From Acidimicrobiales bacterium (lineage in GTDB: Bacteria; Actinomycetota; Acidimicrobiia; Acidimicrobiales; Aldehydirespiratoraceae): 64,000 bases of DNA. Numbering within the stretch: the first letter of the stretch is position 1; every line of letters starts with the position of its first letter. Of the stretch, positions 44,308 through 54,228 are shown piece by piece. Made by a program: the position numbers and the translations under genes. Location of the stretch: the NCBI GenBank assembly GCA_040219515.1, contig JAVJSI010000016.1, positions 125,390-189,389 of the forward strand. Direction: 5' to 3'. The notes below the pieces were generated by a model. It was not told the DNA's origin. It saw only the letters and a list, made by a program, of their open reading frames with translations, and searched no databases.

Positions 44308-45591
44308 ATGTCGAGCTTCTTCACCGACGACACCAGCGCCGACGCGGCCCCCGCGCTCGGAGCTGAGGGCGAATCGTTGGTCCCGGAAACGGCCGCCTCG
44401 GCGGACGGCTTCCGGGGCTCGACCGCCACTCCCTCGGTCAACCTCGTGGTCATCGAACCGGATGATGTTGCCCGAAACCGCATCGTTGCTGCGTTGGGCA
44501 GCGATGTCAGCCACTTCCCGCTGGTCGAGGATCTGATCCCCTACCTCAACGGCGAGCCGATCGTGATGGTCCTCGGCCCGAGCTGTGCCGTCGACGGCAC
44601 GCTCAACACGGTCGAACGCGTCATCCAGGCTCATCGTGAGATCGGGGCGATCCTGGTCGCCGAGGAACTCACGACCAATCTCCTCCAGCAGGCGCTGCGA
44701 TCCGGCGTCAAGGACGTCCTCGCGTCGCCCGCCGACGGCCAGCAGCTCACCGAGGCCATCGGCCGAGTCACGTCCAACCTGGCATCGGTGCCCTCGGCAC
44801 CGGTGGCGGGCGACGAGCTCTTCGAGGACGACGGCGAGCTCGGCCAGGTCATCACGGTCTTCTCGACCAAGGGTGGCGCCGGCAAGTCCATGATCGCCAC
44901 GAACCTCGGGGTCACGCTGGCCCAGCGATCGGACAAGCCGGTCTGCCTGGTCGACGCCGATCTGCAGTTCGGCGACATCGCGGTGATGCTCAAGCTCTCG
45001 CCGCAGCACACCATCGTCGACGCGGTCAGCTCACTCGACCGCCTCGACGCGAGCCTCCTGCAGAACCTCCTGGTGACGCACGAGTCCTCGGGCCTGCTGA
45101 TCCTTCCCGCACCGCTCGAGCCGGCATTCGCCGACCAGATCGGTGCCACGGAAATGATGCAGATCGTGGAAGTGCTCCGTCGCTTCTGCTCGCACGTCAT
45201 CGTCGACACCCCCGCCTACTTCAACGACGTGGTGCTCGGAATGATCGAGATCAGTGACGAGGTCCTCCTCGTCGCCGGTATGGACATCCCGAACATCAAG
45301 AACGTGAAGATCGGCCTGCAGACCCTGCGCCTGCTGAACACGCCGATGGAGAAGCTCCATCTCGTGCTGAACCGGGCCAACTCGAAGGTGAAGCTCGATG
45401 TCACCGAGGTCGAGCGCACGCTCCAGGTGAGCGCCGACATCCTGATCCCGAGCGACATCGTCGTACCCCAATCGGTCAACCGGGGGGTGCCGGTGGTCCA
45501 GAGCGCACCGCGCTCGGGCGTCGCCAAGTCGCTCGAGGATCTCGCCTCGATGTTCCTACCCGTCGCTGGCGGCAAGGGCCGCAAGAAGTAG
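44308..45591 (+). CDS. cpaE: Tad pilus ATPase/localisation protein CpaE/TadZ
   Basis: A 427-residue protein with an atypical receiver domain (NLVVIEPDDVARNRIVAAL ... LRSGVKDVLASPADGQQLTEAIG) followed by a MinD/ParA-type ATPase (VFSTKGGAGKSMIATNLGV deviant Walker A, CLVDADLQFGDIAVML, VIVDTPAYFND). TadZ proteins place the Tad machine in the cell. ATG 44308 is preferred because GGAG stands about 11 nt upstream; GTG 44299 overlapping the cpaB stop is the alternative. Confidence 0.9.
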   Translation: MSSFFTDDTSADAAPALGAEGESLVPETAASADGFRGSTATPSVNLVVIEPDDVARNRIVAALGSDVSHFPLVEDLIPYLNGEPIVMVLGPSCAVDGTLNTVERVIQAHREIGAILVAEELTTNLLQQALRSGVKDVLASPADGQQLTEAIGRVTSNLASVPSAPVAGDELFEDDGELGQVITVFSTKGGAGKSMIATNLGVTLAQRSDKPVCLVDADLQFGDIAVMLKLSPQHTIVDAVSSLDRLDASLLQNLLVTHESSGLLILPAPLEPAFADQIGATEMMQIVEVLRRFCSHVIVDTPAYFNDVVLGMIEISDEVLLVAGMDIPNIKNVKIGLQTLRLLNTPMEKLHLVLNRANSKVKLDVTEVERTLQVSADILIPSDIVVPQSVNRGVPVVQSAPRSGVAKSLEDLASMFLPVAGGKGRKK

Positions 45592-45697
45592 CCCCCACGA
45601 AATCGCACTACCCGGCCCGGCGTCATGCGCCGGCCACCTGATACCGCACTGAATCCGAACCCCACATCCGGCACTGCTCGGGAGGAATGCAGCAATC

Positions 45698-47137
45698 ATG
45701 AGTCTCTACAAGCGTCTCCACGAGGTCCAGCAGGGTTCCGACGACGGCGGTGGCGCCGCGCCTGCCGCCGGCGGCTCGGCCGGTGGACCCCCCGGCGGTC
45801 TGGCCGCTGCGACCGCAGCGAAGGCCGGCGGTGCGGCGGCGCGCCGTGACCCGGTGCTCGACGAGCTCCGGCAGCGGATCCACCACAGCCTGATCGAGGA
45901 ACTCGGTCCGATCCTCTACGACAGCCGGCTCTCCGAAGAGGACCTCCGCAAGAAGGTCCACGAGCAGCTGCACCAGGCCCTCGCCCTCGAGCGGGCACCG
46001 CTGTCGGCGTCGGACAAGGCCCAGCTGATCCAGGACGTCTCCGATGACATCCTCGGCTACGGACCCATCGACCCACTGCTGCGAGACGACGATGTCTCGG
46101 AAATCATGGTCAACGGTCCCGACTCGGTCTACGTCGAACGCAACGGCAAGCTGACCAAGGACCCGGTGACCTTCGTCGACGAGGCGCACCTGCGCCGCAT
46201 CATCGACAAGATCGTCGGCCAGGTCGGTCGTCGCATCGACGAGTCGACGCCGATGTGCGACGCCCGTCTTCCCGACGGCTCCCGTGTGAACGCCATCATC
46301 CACCCCCTCACCATCGGTGGACCGTTCCTCACCATTCGTAAGTTCAAGGCCGATCCGCTGCAGGTCGACGACCTCATCCGGTTCGGCACGATGGACGCCA
46401 ACGCCGCCCGCTTCCTGCAGGCCTGCGTGGTCGGTCGTCTCAACATCATCGTCTCCGGTGGTACCGGTACCGGTAAGACCACGACGCTCAACGTCATGTC
46501 GTCCTTCATCCCCGAGACCGAGCGCATCGTCACGGTCGAGGATGCGAAGGAACTCCAGCTCCACCAGGACCACGTCCTCTGCATGGAGACCCGTCCGCCG
46601 AACATCGAGGGTCGCGGAGCGGTCACCATCCGTGACCTCGTCAAGAACTCGCTGCGTATGCGCCCCGACCGCATCGTCGTCGGTGAGTGTCGTGCCGGCG
46701 AGGCGCTCGACATGCTCCAGGCGATGAACACGGGCCACGACGGCTCGCTCACCACGGTCCACGCCAACACGCCGCGAGACACGCTCAGCCGTCTCGAGAC
46801 GCTGACCCTCATGGCCGGCTTCGACCTCCCGGTGCGAGCCATCCGTGAGCAGATGGCGTCGGCCATCGACGTGATCGTCCAGATCGCTCGGCTGCGTGAC
46901 GGTTCCCGTCGCATCACCCACATCACCGAGGTACAGGGCATGGAAGGCGACGTGATCACCCTTCAGGACATCTTCCTGTTCGACTTCAGCGCCGGTGTCG
47001 ACGACAACGGCCGCTATCGGGGGATTCTCAAGCCCACCGGGATCCGTCCGAAGTTCGCTGAGAAGCTCACCGCCGAAGGCATCCGCCTCGGCCCGGAGAC
47101 CTTCCAGCCCAACGGCGGGGGCATGGTCGCACAGTGA
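45698..47137 (+). CDS. cpaF: Tad pilus assembly ATPase CpaF/TadA
   Basis: Secretion-type hexameric ATPase that powers pilus extension, 479 residues. After a Gly/Ala-rich N-terminus it has DDILGYGPIDPLLRDDDVSEIMVNG, Walker A NIIVSGGTGTGKTTTLN, an Asp box in ERIVTVEDAKELQL, and RPDRIVVGECRAGEALDMLQAMNTGHDGSLTTVHAN as Walker B and His boxes. ATG 45698 follows a 106-bp gap after cpaE. The stop overlaps the next start (GTGA). Confidence 0.96.
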   Translation: MSLYKRLHEVQQGSDDGGGAAPAAGGSAGGPPGGLAAATAAKAGGAAARRDPVLDELRQRIHHSLIEELGPILYDSRLSEEDLRKKVHEQLHQALALERAPLSASDKAQLIQDVSDDILGYGPIDPLLRDDDVSEIMVNGPDSVYVERNGKLTKDPVTFVDEAHLRRIIDKIVGQVGRRIDESTPMCDARLPDGSRVNAIIHPLTIGGPFLTIRKFKADPLQVDDLIRFGTMDANAARFLQACVVGRLNIIVSGGTGTGKTTTLNVMSSFIPETERIVTVEDAKELQLHQDHVLCMETRPPNIEGRGAVTIRDLVKNSLRMRPDRIVVGECRAGEALDMLQAMNTGHDGSLTTVHANTPRDTLSRLETLTLMAGFDLPVRAIREQMASAIDVIVQIARLRDGSRRITHITEVQGMEGDVITLQDIFLFDFSAGVDDNGRYRGILKPTGIRPKFAEKLTAEGIRLGPETFQPNGGGMVAQ

Positions 47138-49101
47138 GCAACTTCCTCCACCCCTCACCGGGCCGGAAGCGGTCCCGCGGTGTGGCGGCGCTGCTGACCG
47201 TGGTGCTGCTCCTCGCGGGCTTGCTCCAGGTCTCGATCGCCGCCGCCCAGGACGACACCGAAGCCGCACCGGTCACGCCGCCGGAGCTGTTGCTCGTCGA
47301 CACCGTCGACCTCGACGGGTCGTACGTGCTCGTGCGCTCCGGCGAGGCGCCGACCGAGGTCGGCGTGAAGATCGGCGGCCAGGATGCCGAAACGAGCGCG
47401 CCCCGGGCGATCGCCCAGACGACGCTGCCCATCCAGACCGCCATCGTGATCGACAACAGCGGCGCCAGCGACGAGTACCTGCCGTCCTTCCTCGAGGCGG
47501 CCTCGGCCTACATCGCCAACGCCGGCGAAAACGAGGAGATCCAGGTCTGGACCAGCGGTGGCGCCCCGCGCCTCCGTGTCGGTCTGAACAACGACCACGA
47601 ACGCACCGGCGGAATCGTCGATTCGATCGTGACCGCGGCGGGCGGCAGCCTGCTCTACGACTCCATTCGTGGGGCTGCGCTCGAGCTCGAGGGCACCGGA
47701 CCCGGCACGACCAACGTCATCGTCTTCGCCGGTGCCATCGACGGCGGTTCGGTCGCAACGGCGAGCGGTGCCCGCGGTGCCGTCCAGGCGGCCGATGCAT
47801 CCGCCTTCGCCGTGGCGTCGACCGAGACCGTGGTCGGAGCCATGCAGGCGCTGGTCCAGTCCACCTACGGCGGGGCGTTCGCGGCCACCGACGTGCCGGA
47901 GGAGATCGCCGGCTACGGCGCCTCTGTCTCGCAGGTCGTCAACAGCACGTGGATGATCCCCTTCACGTCCGAAACGCTGGCGGAGAACAACCAGATCGCG
48001 TTGACACTCGACGACACGACGATCCGGGCCACCTACGCCCCGGGCTCGACGAGTGCCGGCACGGCGCTGGCGCCTTTCGTCGAACTCGGCGCCACGGGCG
48101 TGCCGGGCTTCGGCTTCTTCGACGGCGATGCCGGACGACTGGTCGGCTTGTTGTTCGGGGCGCTCGCCGCCGGCCTCGGCGCCTTCGCAGTGGTCCAGCT
48201 GGTGCAGAAGGACGAGTCCACGCTGACCAGCGTGCTGCAGGCCTACAACGATCCCCACAGCAACGCGGCGGCCGCGGAAGCGGACGAGGCCGCGTCGGGG
48301 AACACGCTTCTCAAGCGGGCGTACGAGCTCACCGAGGGCCTGGCCGAACGCCAGGGTTTCCTGACCCGGCTCGAGTCGACGCTCGAGCGCGCGGACCTGC
48401 CGCTGCGCGGCGGCGAGGCGCTCACCGCCGCCGCCGGAATCTTCGCGGCCTTCATCGTCTTCGGCTTCTTCTTCACCGGCTCGCTGCCCGGCATGCTCGT
48501 CTTCGCCGTCATGGGCGGACTCTTCCCGGGCTTCTTCGTGCGCTTCAAGGCGTCGCGCCGGCAGAAGGCGTTCATGTCGCAGCTGCCCGACACGTTGAAT
48601 CTCCTGTCGTCGACCCTGAAGGCCGGCTACTCGTTCCTCCAGGGTGTCGAGGCGGTCTCGAAGGAGATCGAGGATCCCATGGGCAGCGAGCTCCGGCGCA
48701 TCGTCACCGAAGCCCAGCTCGGTCGGCCTCTCGAGGACGCCATGGATGCCTCGGCCGAACGCATGGACTCGCCGGACTTCGCCTGGGCCGTCATGGCCGT
48801 GAAGATCCAGCGCGAGGTCGGCGGCAACCTGTCCGAGCTCCTGCTGACGGTCGCCGACACCATGACCGAACGTGAGCGCCTCCGCCGTGACGTCGCCACG
48901 CTGACTGCCGAAGGAAAGATGAGCGCCATCGTGCTCGGACTCCTCCCGATGGGCCTCGGCGCCGCCATGTGGGCCATCAACCCCGAATACATCGAAACGC
49001 TCTTCACCGACGGACTCGGAAAGGTGCTGCTGGGTGGTTCCATCATCGCGGCACTCGTCGGGTTCGCATGGATGAAGAAGATCATCGCCATCGAGATCTG
49101 A
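47134..49101 (+). CDS. tadB: TadB platform protein with N-terminal VWA-like domain
   Basis: At 655 residues it is about twice the length of TadB. Residues 1-39 look like a signal peptide ending SIAAAQ. About 95-300 resemble a von Willebrand A fold (PIQTAIVIDNSGASDEYLPSFLEAA; the MIDAS is DNSGAS rather than DxSxS). A membrane segment follows at about 334-357. From about 385 onward is a T2SF/TadB domain (LPDTLNLLSSTLKAGYSFLQGVEAVSKEI, AVMAVKIQREVGGNLSELLL) with more membrane spans. The same polypeptide thus joins an exported sensor-like domain to the inner-membrane platform. Confidence 0.88.
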   Translation: MSNFLHPSPGRKRSRGVAALLTVVLLLAGLLQVSIAAAQDDTEAAPVTPPELLLVDTVDLDGSYVLVRSGEAPTEVGVKIGGQDAETSAPRAIAQTTLPIQTAIVIDNSGASDEYLPSFLEAASAYIANAGENEEIQVWTSGGAPRLRVGLNNDHERTGGIVDSIVTAAGGSLLYDSIRGAALELEGTGPGTTNVIVFAGAIDGGSVATASGARGAVQAADASAFAVASTETVVGAMQALVQSTYGGAFAATDVPEEIAGYGASVSQVVNSTWMIPFTSETLAENNQIALTLDDTTIRATYAPGSTSAGTALAPFVELGATGVPGFGFFDGDAGRLVGLLFGALAAGLGAFAVVQLVQKDESTLTSVLQAYNDPHSNAAAAEADEAASGNTLLKRAYELTEGLAERQGFLTRLESTLERADLPLRGGEALTAAAGIFAAFIVFGFFFTGSLPGMLVFAVMGGLFPGFFVRFKASRRQKAFMSQLPDTLNLLSSTLKAGYSFLQGVEAVSKEIEDPMGSELRRIVTEAQLGRPLEDAMDASAERMDSPDFAWAVMAVKIQREVGGNLSELLLTVADTMTERERLRRDVATLTAEGKMSAIVLGLLPMGLGAAMWAINPEYIETLFTDGLGKVLLGGSIIAALVGFAWMKKIIAIEI

Positions 49102-49108
49102 GGACATC

Positions 49109-50038
49109 GTGATCGAGCTTTCTCCCCTTGTTGCATCTGCCCTTCTCGGCGGCGGTGTCGCGCTCGCCATCTGGGCGGTCGCATCGCAAGCCCACGAGAA
49201 GTCAGTGGTGCGCGACTCCCTGCGGGCCCTCGACGACTACGAGGTCGAGTCGGTCCGCGACCAGGAACTCCTGAATCCGCTGGCTCAGCGCGCGTTCCTC
49301 CCGATTCTCGGAGCGCTCACAAATGTCGGTCGGCGGTTGACGCCGGTCGGCTACGTCGACGGCGTGCGCCACAAGTTCGTGCTGTCGGGACGCCCCTCGG
49401 CTCAACAGATCGACCGCTTCCTCGCGATCCGCGTCGTCACCGTGGTCCTCGTGCCAGCCGCGTTCTGGTTCTGGTACATCTGGAACCCGCTCGGCCGGTC
49501 CGGCATCACCCAGCTCGGCGGCTGCGGACTGTTCGTCCTGGCGCTTCTGCTGGGGCCCGACGCCAAGCTGAACCGGGCGGTCGAGGACCGTCAGAAGAGT
49601 GTGCTCAAGGGGCTGCCCGACGTCATCGACCTGCTTGTGATCTCGGTGGAGGCCGGCCTCGGCTTCGAGCAGGCGCTCCAGCGAACGATCGCTGCGGTGC
49701 CGGGTGCCCTCAGCGAGGAGTTCAACCGGATGCTCGGCGAGGTTCGGGCCGGTTCGACCCGGTCGGAGTCGATGCGAGCCATGGACGCCCGTATCGAGGT
49801 GCCCGAGATCCGCAGCTTCGTACTCGCCATCCTCCAGGCCGACACGTTCGGTGTCTCCATCGGTCGCGTGCTCCGCTCGCAGGCCGAGGAGATGCGCATC
49901 AAGCGCCGCCAGATCGCGCAGGAGAAGGCCGGCAAGGCCCCGGTGAAGATGCTCATCCCGATGGTGTTCTGCATCTTTCCGGCCCTGTTCACCGTGGTGC
50001 TCGGTCCGGCCGCCATCCGGATCATGAACAACTTCTGA
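49109..50038 (+). CDS. tadC: Tad platform protein TadC
   Basis: A 309-residue polytopic T2SF-domain protein: LPDVIDLLVISVEAGLGFEQALQRTI, then EVPEIRSFVLAILQADTFGVSIGRVLRSQAEEMRIKRRQIAQEKAGKAPVKMLIPMVFCIFPALF. These are the hallmark helices of the GspF-like platform. GTG start 7 bp after the TadB stop. It probably forms a heteromeric platform with the VWA-TadB protein. Confidence 0.93.
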   Translation: MIELSPLVASALLGGGVALAIWAVASQAHEKSVVRDSLRALDDYEVESVRDQELLNPLAQRAFLPILGALTNVGRRLTPVGYVDGVRHKFVLSGRPSAQQIDRFLAIRVVTVVLVPAAFWFWYIWNPLGRSGITQLGGCGLFVLALLLGPDAKLNRAVEDRQKSVLKGLPDVIDLLVISVEAGLGFEQALQRTIAAVPGALSEEFNRMLGEVRAGSTRSESMRAMDARIEVPEIRSFVLAILQADTFGVSIGRVLRSQAEEMRIKRRQIAQEKAGKAPVKMLIPMVFCIFPALFTVVLGPAAIRIMNNF

Positions 50039-50069
50039 GCCGGTCGGCTCCCACATCTCGAGGGCGAGC

Positions 50070-51542
50070 ATGACCATCACCGAGTCGACCGACACGCCGC
50101 CCACCGGAGTGGTCGACGATGACCCGTCGACGTCGCGACGCGCTTCCCGCGCCCGTCTCGATCTGGGTGTCTTCGTCGGCCTCGCCTCGGCGCTGATCGG
50201 CCTCGGGTTCGGCGCGAGCCGGATCTCGGACAACAGCTTCCTCACGCATCTCGCGACCGGCCGGGAGATGCTCGACACCGGCATCGTCCGTCAGGACGTC
50301 TTCACATGGACGTCGGCCGGCGAGTCGGTCGTGGTCCAGTCGTGGCTGGCATCGCTCGTCTACGGACTCGTCGACGAGGTCGCCGGCTTCCATGGCCTCC
50401 GCCTGCTCACTGCGCTCCTCGGTGCAGTGCTCGCCGCGCTGGCGTGGCACCTCACCCGCTCGTCGTCGTCGCTGCTCACCCGCGTCGCGATCATGTTGCC
50501 CTTCCTCGCGATCGGTCATGTGAGCTGGACCGAGCGTCCGCTCCTGTTCGCGTTCGTGTTCTTCGCGGCGATGATGCTGGCCGTCGAGGGCGACGCCCGG
50601 GCCCGGTGGATGTTCGTGATCGGGGCCCTGTGGATCAACGTTCACGGCAGTTGGCCGTTGGCGCTCGTCTATCTGGCCGCGCGAGCGGCCGGCGGGGCGA
50701 TCGATCGAGACGACGTGCGGGCCGAACTTCGGATCTTCGTCACCATGGGCCTCGGAATGCTGGTCGGTGGTGTGGTCAATCCCTACGGTCCGGCGATGCT
50801 GCTCTTCCCGCTCGACCTGTTGGGCCGCCAAGAGGTGCTCTCGAACATCGTCGAGTGGCAATCACCGTCGTTCGACTCACTGTGGACCCGGGCGTTCCTG
50901 TTGCTGAGTCTCGCTGCGATCGCGGCGCTGGTGCGCAGTGGTCGGTGGCGCGACGCGTTCCCGACGATGATCTTCCTGGCCGCTGCGCTCGCCGGCCAGC
51001 GCAACATCGCGTTGGCGAGCCTGGTGATGCTGCCCGTCGCGGCGCGCGGGTTGCCCGCGCTCGGCCCGCTCAGGGCCGACCGCACCAGCGACGCGATCCG
51101 CCTCGGGTGCGTCGCCGCCGCCGTCATGCTGATCGTGCTCCCGGCCCTGGCCCTCGGGCGCTCGCAGGTCGATGTCGATCGCTACCCGGAGGATGCGTTC
51201 ACTGCCATGGAGGACGACCTCGGTCTCGTGCCGGGGGAGACCCGGATCATCCACCAGGACTTCGTGGGCAACTATCTCGATCTGCGCTACGGCGACGCCG
51301 GCGCCACCTGGATCGACGATCGGTTCGAGCTCCACGACGCCTCGCTGGTCGAGGACTACCTCGATCTGCTCGACGGCGCCCCGCGGTGGCAGGAGGTACT
51401 CGATCGCTACGACGCGGAGGCCATCGTCTGGCCCCGCGACGGTGTGCTCGTCGAGCTCGCGACCGAGGTCGCCGACTGGAAGGAGGTGTGGAGTGACGAT
51501 GATTGGATCGTGCTCTGCGCCCCGGACCATGCGGCCTGCTGA
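50070..51542 (+). CDS. Polytopic membrane protein, GT-C-like, unknown
   Basis: A 490-residue protein with about ten hydrophobic segments and a C-terminal soluble part. Conserved-looking pieces are ISDNSFLTHLATGREML, SWLASLVYGLVDEVAGFHGLRLL, ALWINVHGSWPLALVYL and VNPYGPAMLLFPLDLLG. The layout resembles GT-C glycosyltransferases or oligosaccharyltransferase-like proteins, with an early acidic residue in an outside loop. Its place between tadC and the sensor kinase invites the idea of pilin glycosylation; there is no direct evidence. Confidence 0.65.
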   Translation: MTITESTDTPPTGVVDDDPSTSRRASRARLDLGVFVGLASALIGLGFGASRISDNSFLTHLATGREMLDTGIVRQDVFTWTSAGESVVVQSWLASLVYGLVDEVAGFHGLRLLTALLGAVLAALAWHLTRSSSSLLTRVAIMLPFLAIGHVSWTERPLLFAFVFFAAMMLAVEGDARARWMFVIGALWINVHGSWPLALVYLAARAAGGAIDRDDVRAELRIFVTMGLGMLVGGVVNPYGPAMLLFPLDLLGRQEVLSNIVEWQSPSFDSLWTRAFLLLSLAAIAALVRSGRWRDAFPTMIFLAAALAGQRNIALASLVMLPVAARGLPALGPLRADRTSDAIRLGCVAAAVMLIVLPALALGRSQVDVDRYPEDAFTAMEDDLGLVPGETRIIHQDFVGNYLDLRYGDAGATWIDDRFELHDASLVEDYLDLLDGAPRWQEVLDRYDAEAIVWPRDGVLVELATEVADWKEVWSDDDWIVLCAPDHAAC

Positions 51543-51608
51543 CCGGCGATGGCCGGCCGAATGCCTTGCCAACTCTCGACAACTGCCGATGGGTGACCCG
51601 TGGATCTC

Positions 51609-53423
51609 ATGAGTGACCTCACGACGCCGTCGAAGGCGTCATCGGCCGACGCAGCACGTCTGCGCCGGCCGTCGAGTCATCGGGCGTCCTCCTGGTTGCG
51701 CCCGCTGGCCCGCATCGGTCGGGCCAGCGATGGCTACGAGACCTCGACCCCGGGGCCGACGATCCCCGACCGCGTCGACCGCGTCGCCGCGTTCGCGCCC
51801 GCCATCCTGGCCATCCGGTGGGGCATGACCGCCGTGTCGCTGGCGCTCTCGGCTTCGGCGTTCGTGAACTCCGACTGGGAGATCGTGCTCTGGTGCACGA
51901 CCCTGGTCAGCTACACGGTCATCCGCACCATCAGCCCCCTTCGCTACACCGGCGACCTCCGCTCGCTCGCCCAGGTCATTCTCGAGATCGGGCTCCACGT
52001 CGGCGCGGTCGCCGCCACCGACTACTGGGAATCGCCCTTCGTCTTCTCGCTGATGACGGCGATCATCGTCGCCGGCTTCGCCCGCGGCTTCGGCTTCGGT
52101 CTGCGCATCGCCATCGGCGCAGCGCTCGCGATCAGCTTGGGCGACGCCGCGCAGCCCGGGTACGAACTCCAGGATCTCCGCATCACCCTGCAGTGGTCGG
52201 CGGTGCTGCTCCTCGTCGGTGTGGTCGCCGGCTACGCCCGCCGCATCAGCGGTGAGGCCGACCACCAACACTCGCTCGCGCTCGACCGACTGGATCGGCT
52301 GTCGGACGCCAACGCACTGCTGTTCTCCCTGCACCGGGTGGCGCAGACACTGCCGGCGTCGCTCGACCTCGCCGATGTGCTCGACACCACCGTCGCCCGC
52401 CTCCGGGGACTCGTCGACTTCGACGCCGTCGCCATCCTGGTGTTCGACGACACCGACGCCAGTTGGCAGGTGATCCGCCGTGAGGGCGCAGTGTTGCCGT
52501 CACGACTCGGGCCGACCGAACTGCCGCGGCCGCTGATGGACGCGATGTCGAGCAATCGCATGATCGAGGAGCCCGACCTGTCGCAGCCGCGTGGGCCCGG
52601 CATCTCGCCGACCTCGTCGTCGGGCATCTACACGGTCCTGCCGGCACGCGGTTCGATCATCGGCCTTCTTGCGGTGGAGTCACGTCAGCCCAATGCCTTC
52701 GGCCGTCGCGACGTCGAACTGCTGAACGGATTCGTCGAACCCGTCGCCCTCGCCATCGACAATGCGCGCTGGTTCAGCCGGCTTCGCACGGTCGGCGCCG
52801 ACGAGGAACGCACCCGCATCGCCCGCGACCTCCACGACAACATCGGCCAGTCCCTCGCGTACCTCGCCTTCGAACTCGACCGTTTGGTGAGCAAGGAGAA
52901 CAAGGGCGAGGAACTCGGCGCGTCGCTCGAACAGCTGCGGGGCGATCTTCGTGGCGTCATCGGCGAGGTGCGCGACACGCTCTACGACCTACGTACCGAT
53001 GTGTCGGATCAGCTCGAGATCGGCGAGGTCCTCGAACAGTTCAGTGCCCGACTGATGGAGCGCACCGACCTCGACATCCGTGTCTACGCCGACCGCAGCG
53101 GCAACCGCCTGCCGCTGCTCCAGGAACGAGAGATGTGGCGCATCGCGCAGGAGGCACTCGTCAATGTCGAGCGCCACGCCGAGGCCCGGGGCGTGGCCGT
53201 GCGGTGGCGCTGCGACGGCGAAGCCGGCGCGCTCGAGATCGCCGACGACGGCAAGGGCTTCCCGGCCGGCAAGGCCGGGCGCCTCGACTCCTACGGGATC
53301 ATGGGCATGCGCGAGCGGGCGTCATCAATCGGCGCCACGCTCGAAGTGCACTCCGAAGAGGGCCGCGGAACGGTCGTGCGCTGCTTCCTGCCCGCCGATC
53401 GCAACGCCGGTCGTCGACCATGA
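51609..53423 (+). CDS. Membrane histidine kinase with GAF domain (NarL-partner type)
   Basis: A 604-residue kinase. Several N-terminal membrane segments (about residues 60-210) are followed by a GAF domain (RVAQTLPASLDLADVLDTTVARLRGLVDFDAVAILVF). A HisKA_3 helix has the phospho-His in ERTRIARDLHDNIGQSLAYLAFELD, and HATPase_c shows EALVNVERHAEARGVAV and IADDGKGFPAGKAG. ATG 51609 is chosen; GTG 51600 in the same frame is possible. The cognate regulator follows after 160 bp. Position in the Tad island suggests control of piliation. Confidence 0.9.
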   Translation: MSDLTTPSKASSADAARLRRPSSHRASSWLRPLARIGRASDGYETSTPGPTIPDRVDRVAAFAPAILAIRWGMTAVSLALSASAFVNSDWEIVLWCTTLVSYTVIRTISPLRYTGDLRSLAQVILEIGLHVGAVAATDYWESPFVFSLMTAIIVAGFARGFGFGLRIAIGAALAISLGDAAQPGYELQDLRITLQWSAVLLLVGVVAGYARRISGEADHQHSLALDRLDRLSDANALLFSLHRVAQTLPASLDLADVLDTTVARLRGLVDFDAVAILVFDDTDASWQVIRREGAVLPSRLGPTELPRPLMDAMSSNRMIEEPDLSQPRGPGISPTSSSGIYTVLPARGSIIGLLAVESRQPNAFGRRDVELLNGFVEPVALAIDNARWFSRLRTVGADEERTRIARDLHDNIGQSLAYLAFELDRLVSKENKGEELGASLEQLRGDLRGVIGEVRDTLYDLRTDVSDQLEIGEVLEQFSARLMERTDLDIRVYADRSGNRLPLLQEREMWRIAQEALVNVERHAEARGVAVRWRCDGEAGALEIADDGKGFPAGKAGRLDSYGIMGMRERASSIGATLEVHSEEGRGTVVRCFLPADRNAGRRP

Positions 53424-53482
53424 CCGGCGCCGAATCGACCGCCGCTCGTCACGCTGCGTGGGCGCGTCGGGCCGGGATACCT

Positions 53483-53498
53483 AATGAACCGGGTCATT
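53483..53498. promoter_or_regulatory. Near-palindrome before the response regulator
   Basis: AATGAACCGGGTCATT pairs at 7 of 8 positions and lies about 85 bp before the regulator start, in the 160-bp kinase-regulator gap. It is a candidate autoregulatory site. Confidence 0.35.
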
Positions 53499-53583
53499 CG
53501 ACCGATGGAAAGTCGGGCCGGAGAGGGCCCTTGGACACACGACGATCATTCCGGTCGTCGCGATATCGAGGAAATCAGGCACG

Positions 53584-54228
53584 ATGACCATTCGATTGAT
53601 GCTCGCCGATGACCACCGGATGCTCCGGGAGGGACTCAGCCGCTCCATGTCGGAGCACGGATTCGACGTCGTGGGCGAAGCCCGCGACGGTCTCGAGGCG
53701 GTGAACATGGCGTACGCCCTCACCCCCGACGTGGTCCTCATGGACGTGTCGATGCCCGAGATGGACGGTGTCGAAGCATGTCGGCAGGTGCGGGCCTCGG
53801 TGCCCGGCACCAAGGTCGTCATGTTGACGATGCACGCCGATCAGGACGTGCTCGCCAACGCCATCCGGGCCGGCGCCTGCGGCTACCTCGTCAAGGACTG
53901 CTCGACCGAGGAGATCGCCGATGCCGTGCGCATGGCCTCCAACGGTGACACTGCGCTCTCTCCGCAGCTCGCCGCCTCGATGCTCGACGAAGTCCGCAAG
54001 CTCGACATGGCGCCGTCTCGTGAGGACCGCATCGTCACGAAGCGCGAAGAGGAAGTGCTGCAGCTCATCGCCGACGGCTGCTCGACCTCCGAGGTCGCCG
54101 AACAGATGTACATCAGCCAGAAGACGGTGAAGAACCACCTGGCCTCGATCTACCAGAAGCTCGACGCCCGGGATCGCACGCAAGCCGTGCTCCAGGCGGT
54201 CCGTATGGGGATCGTCTCGCTCGAGTAG
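53584..54228 (+). CDS. NarL/LuxR-type response regulator
   Basis: A 214-residue regulator: receiver domain with ADDHRMLREGL, phospho-Asp in PDVVLMDVSMPEMDG, CGYLVKDCSTEE, and a LuxR-type helix-turn-helix (VTKREEEVLQLIADGCSTSEVAEQMYISQKTVKNHLASIYQKL). The pair with the HisKA_3 kinase upstream is standard. The Flp pilin gene starts 117 bp downstream with its own gap, so it is the nearest candidate target. Confidence 0.93.
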   Translation: MTIRLMLADDHRMLREGLSRSMSEHGFDVVGEARDGLEAVNMAYALTPDVVLMDVSMPEMDGVEACRQVRASVPGTKVVMLTMHADQDVLANAIRAGACGYLVKDCSTEEIADAVRMASNGDTALSPQLAASMLDEVRKLDMAPSREDRIVTKREEEVLQLIADGCSTSEVAEQMYISQKTVKNHLASIYQKLDARDRTQAVLQAVRMGIVSLE

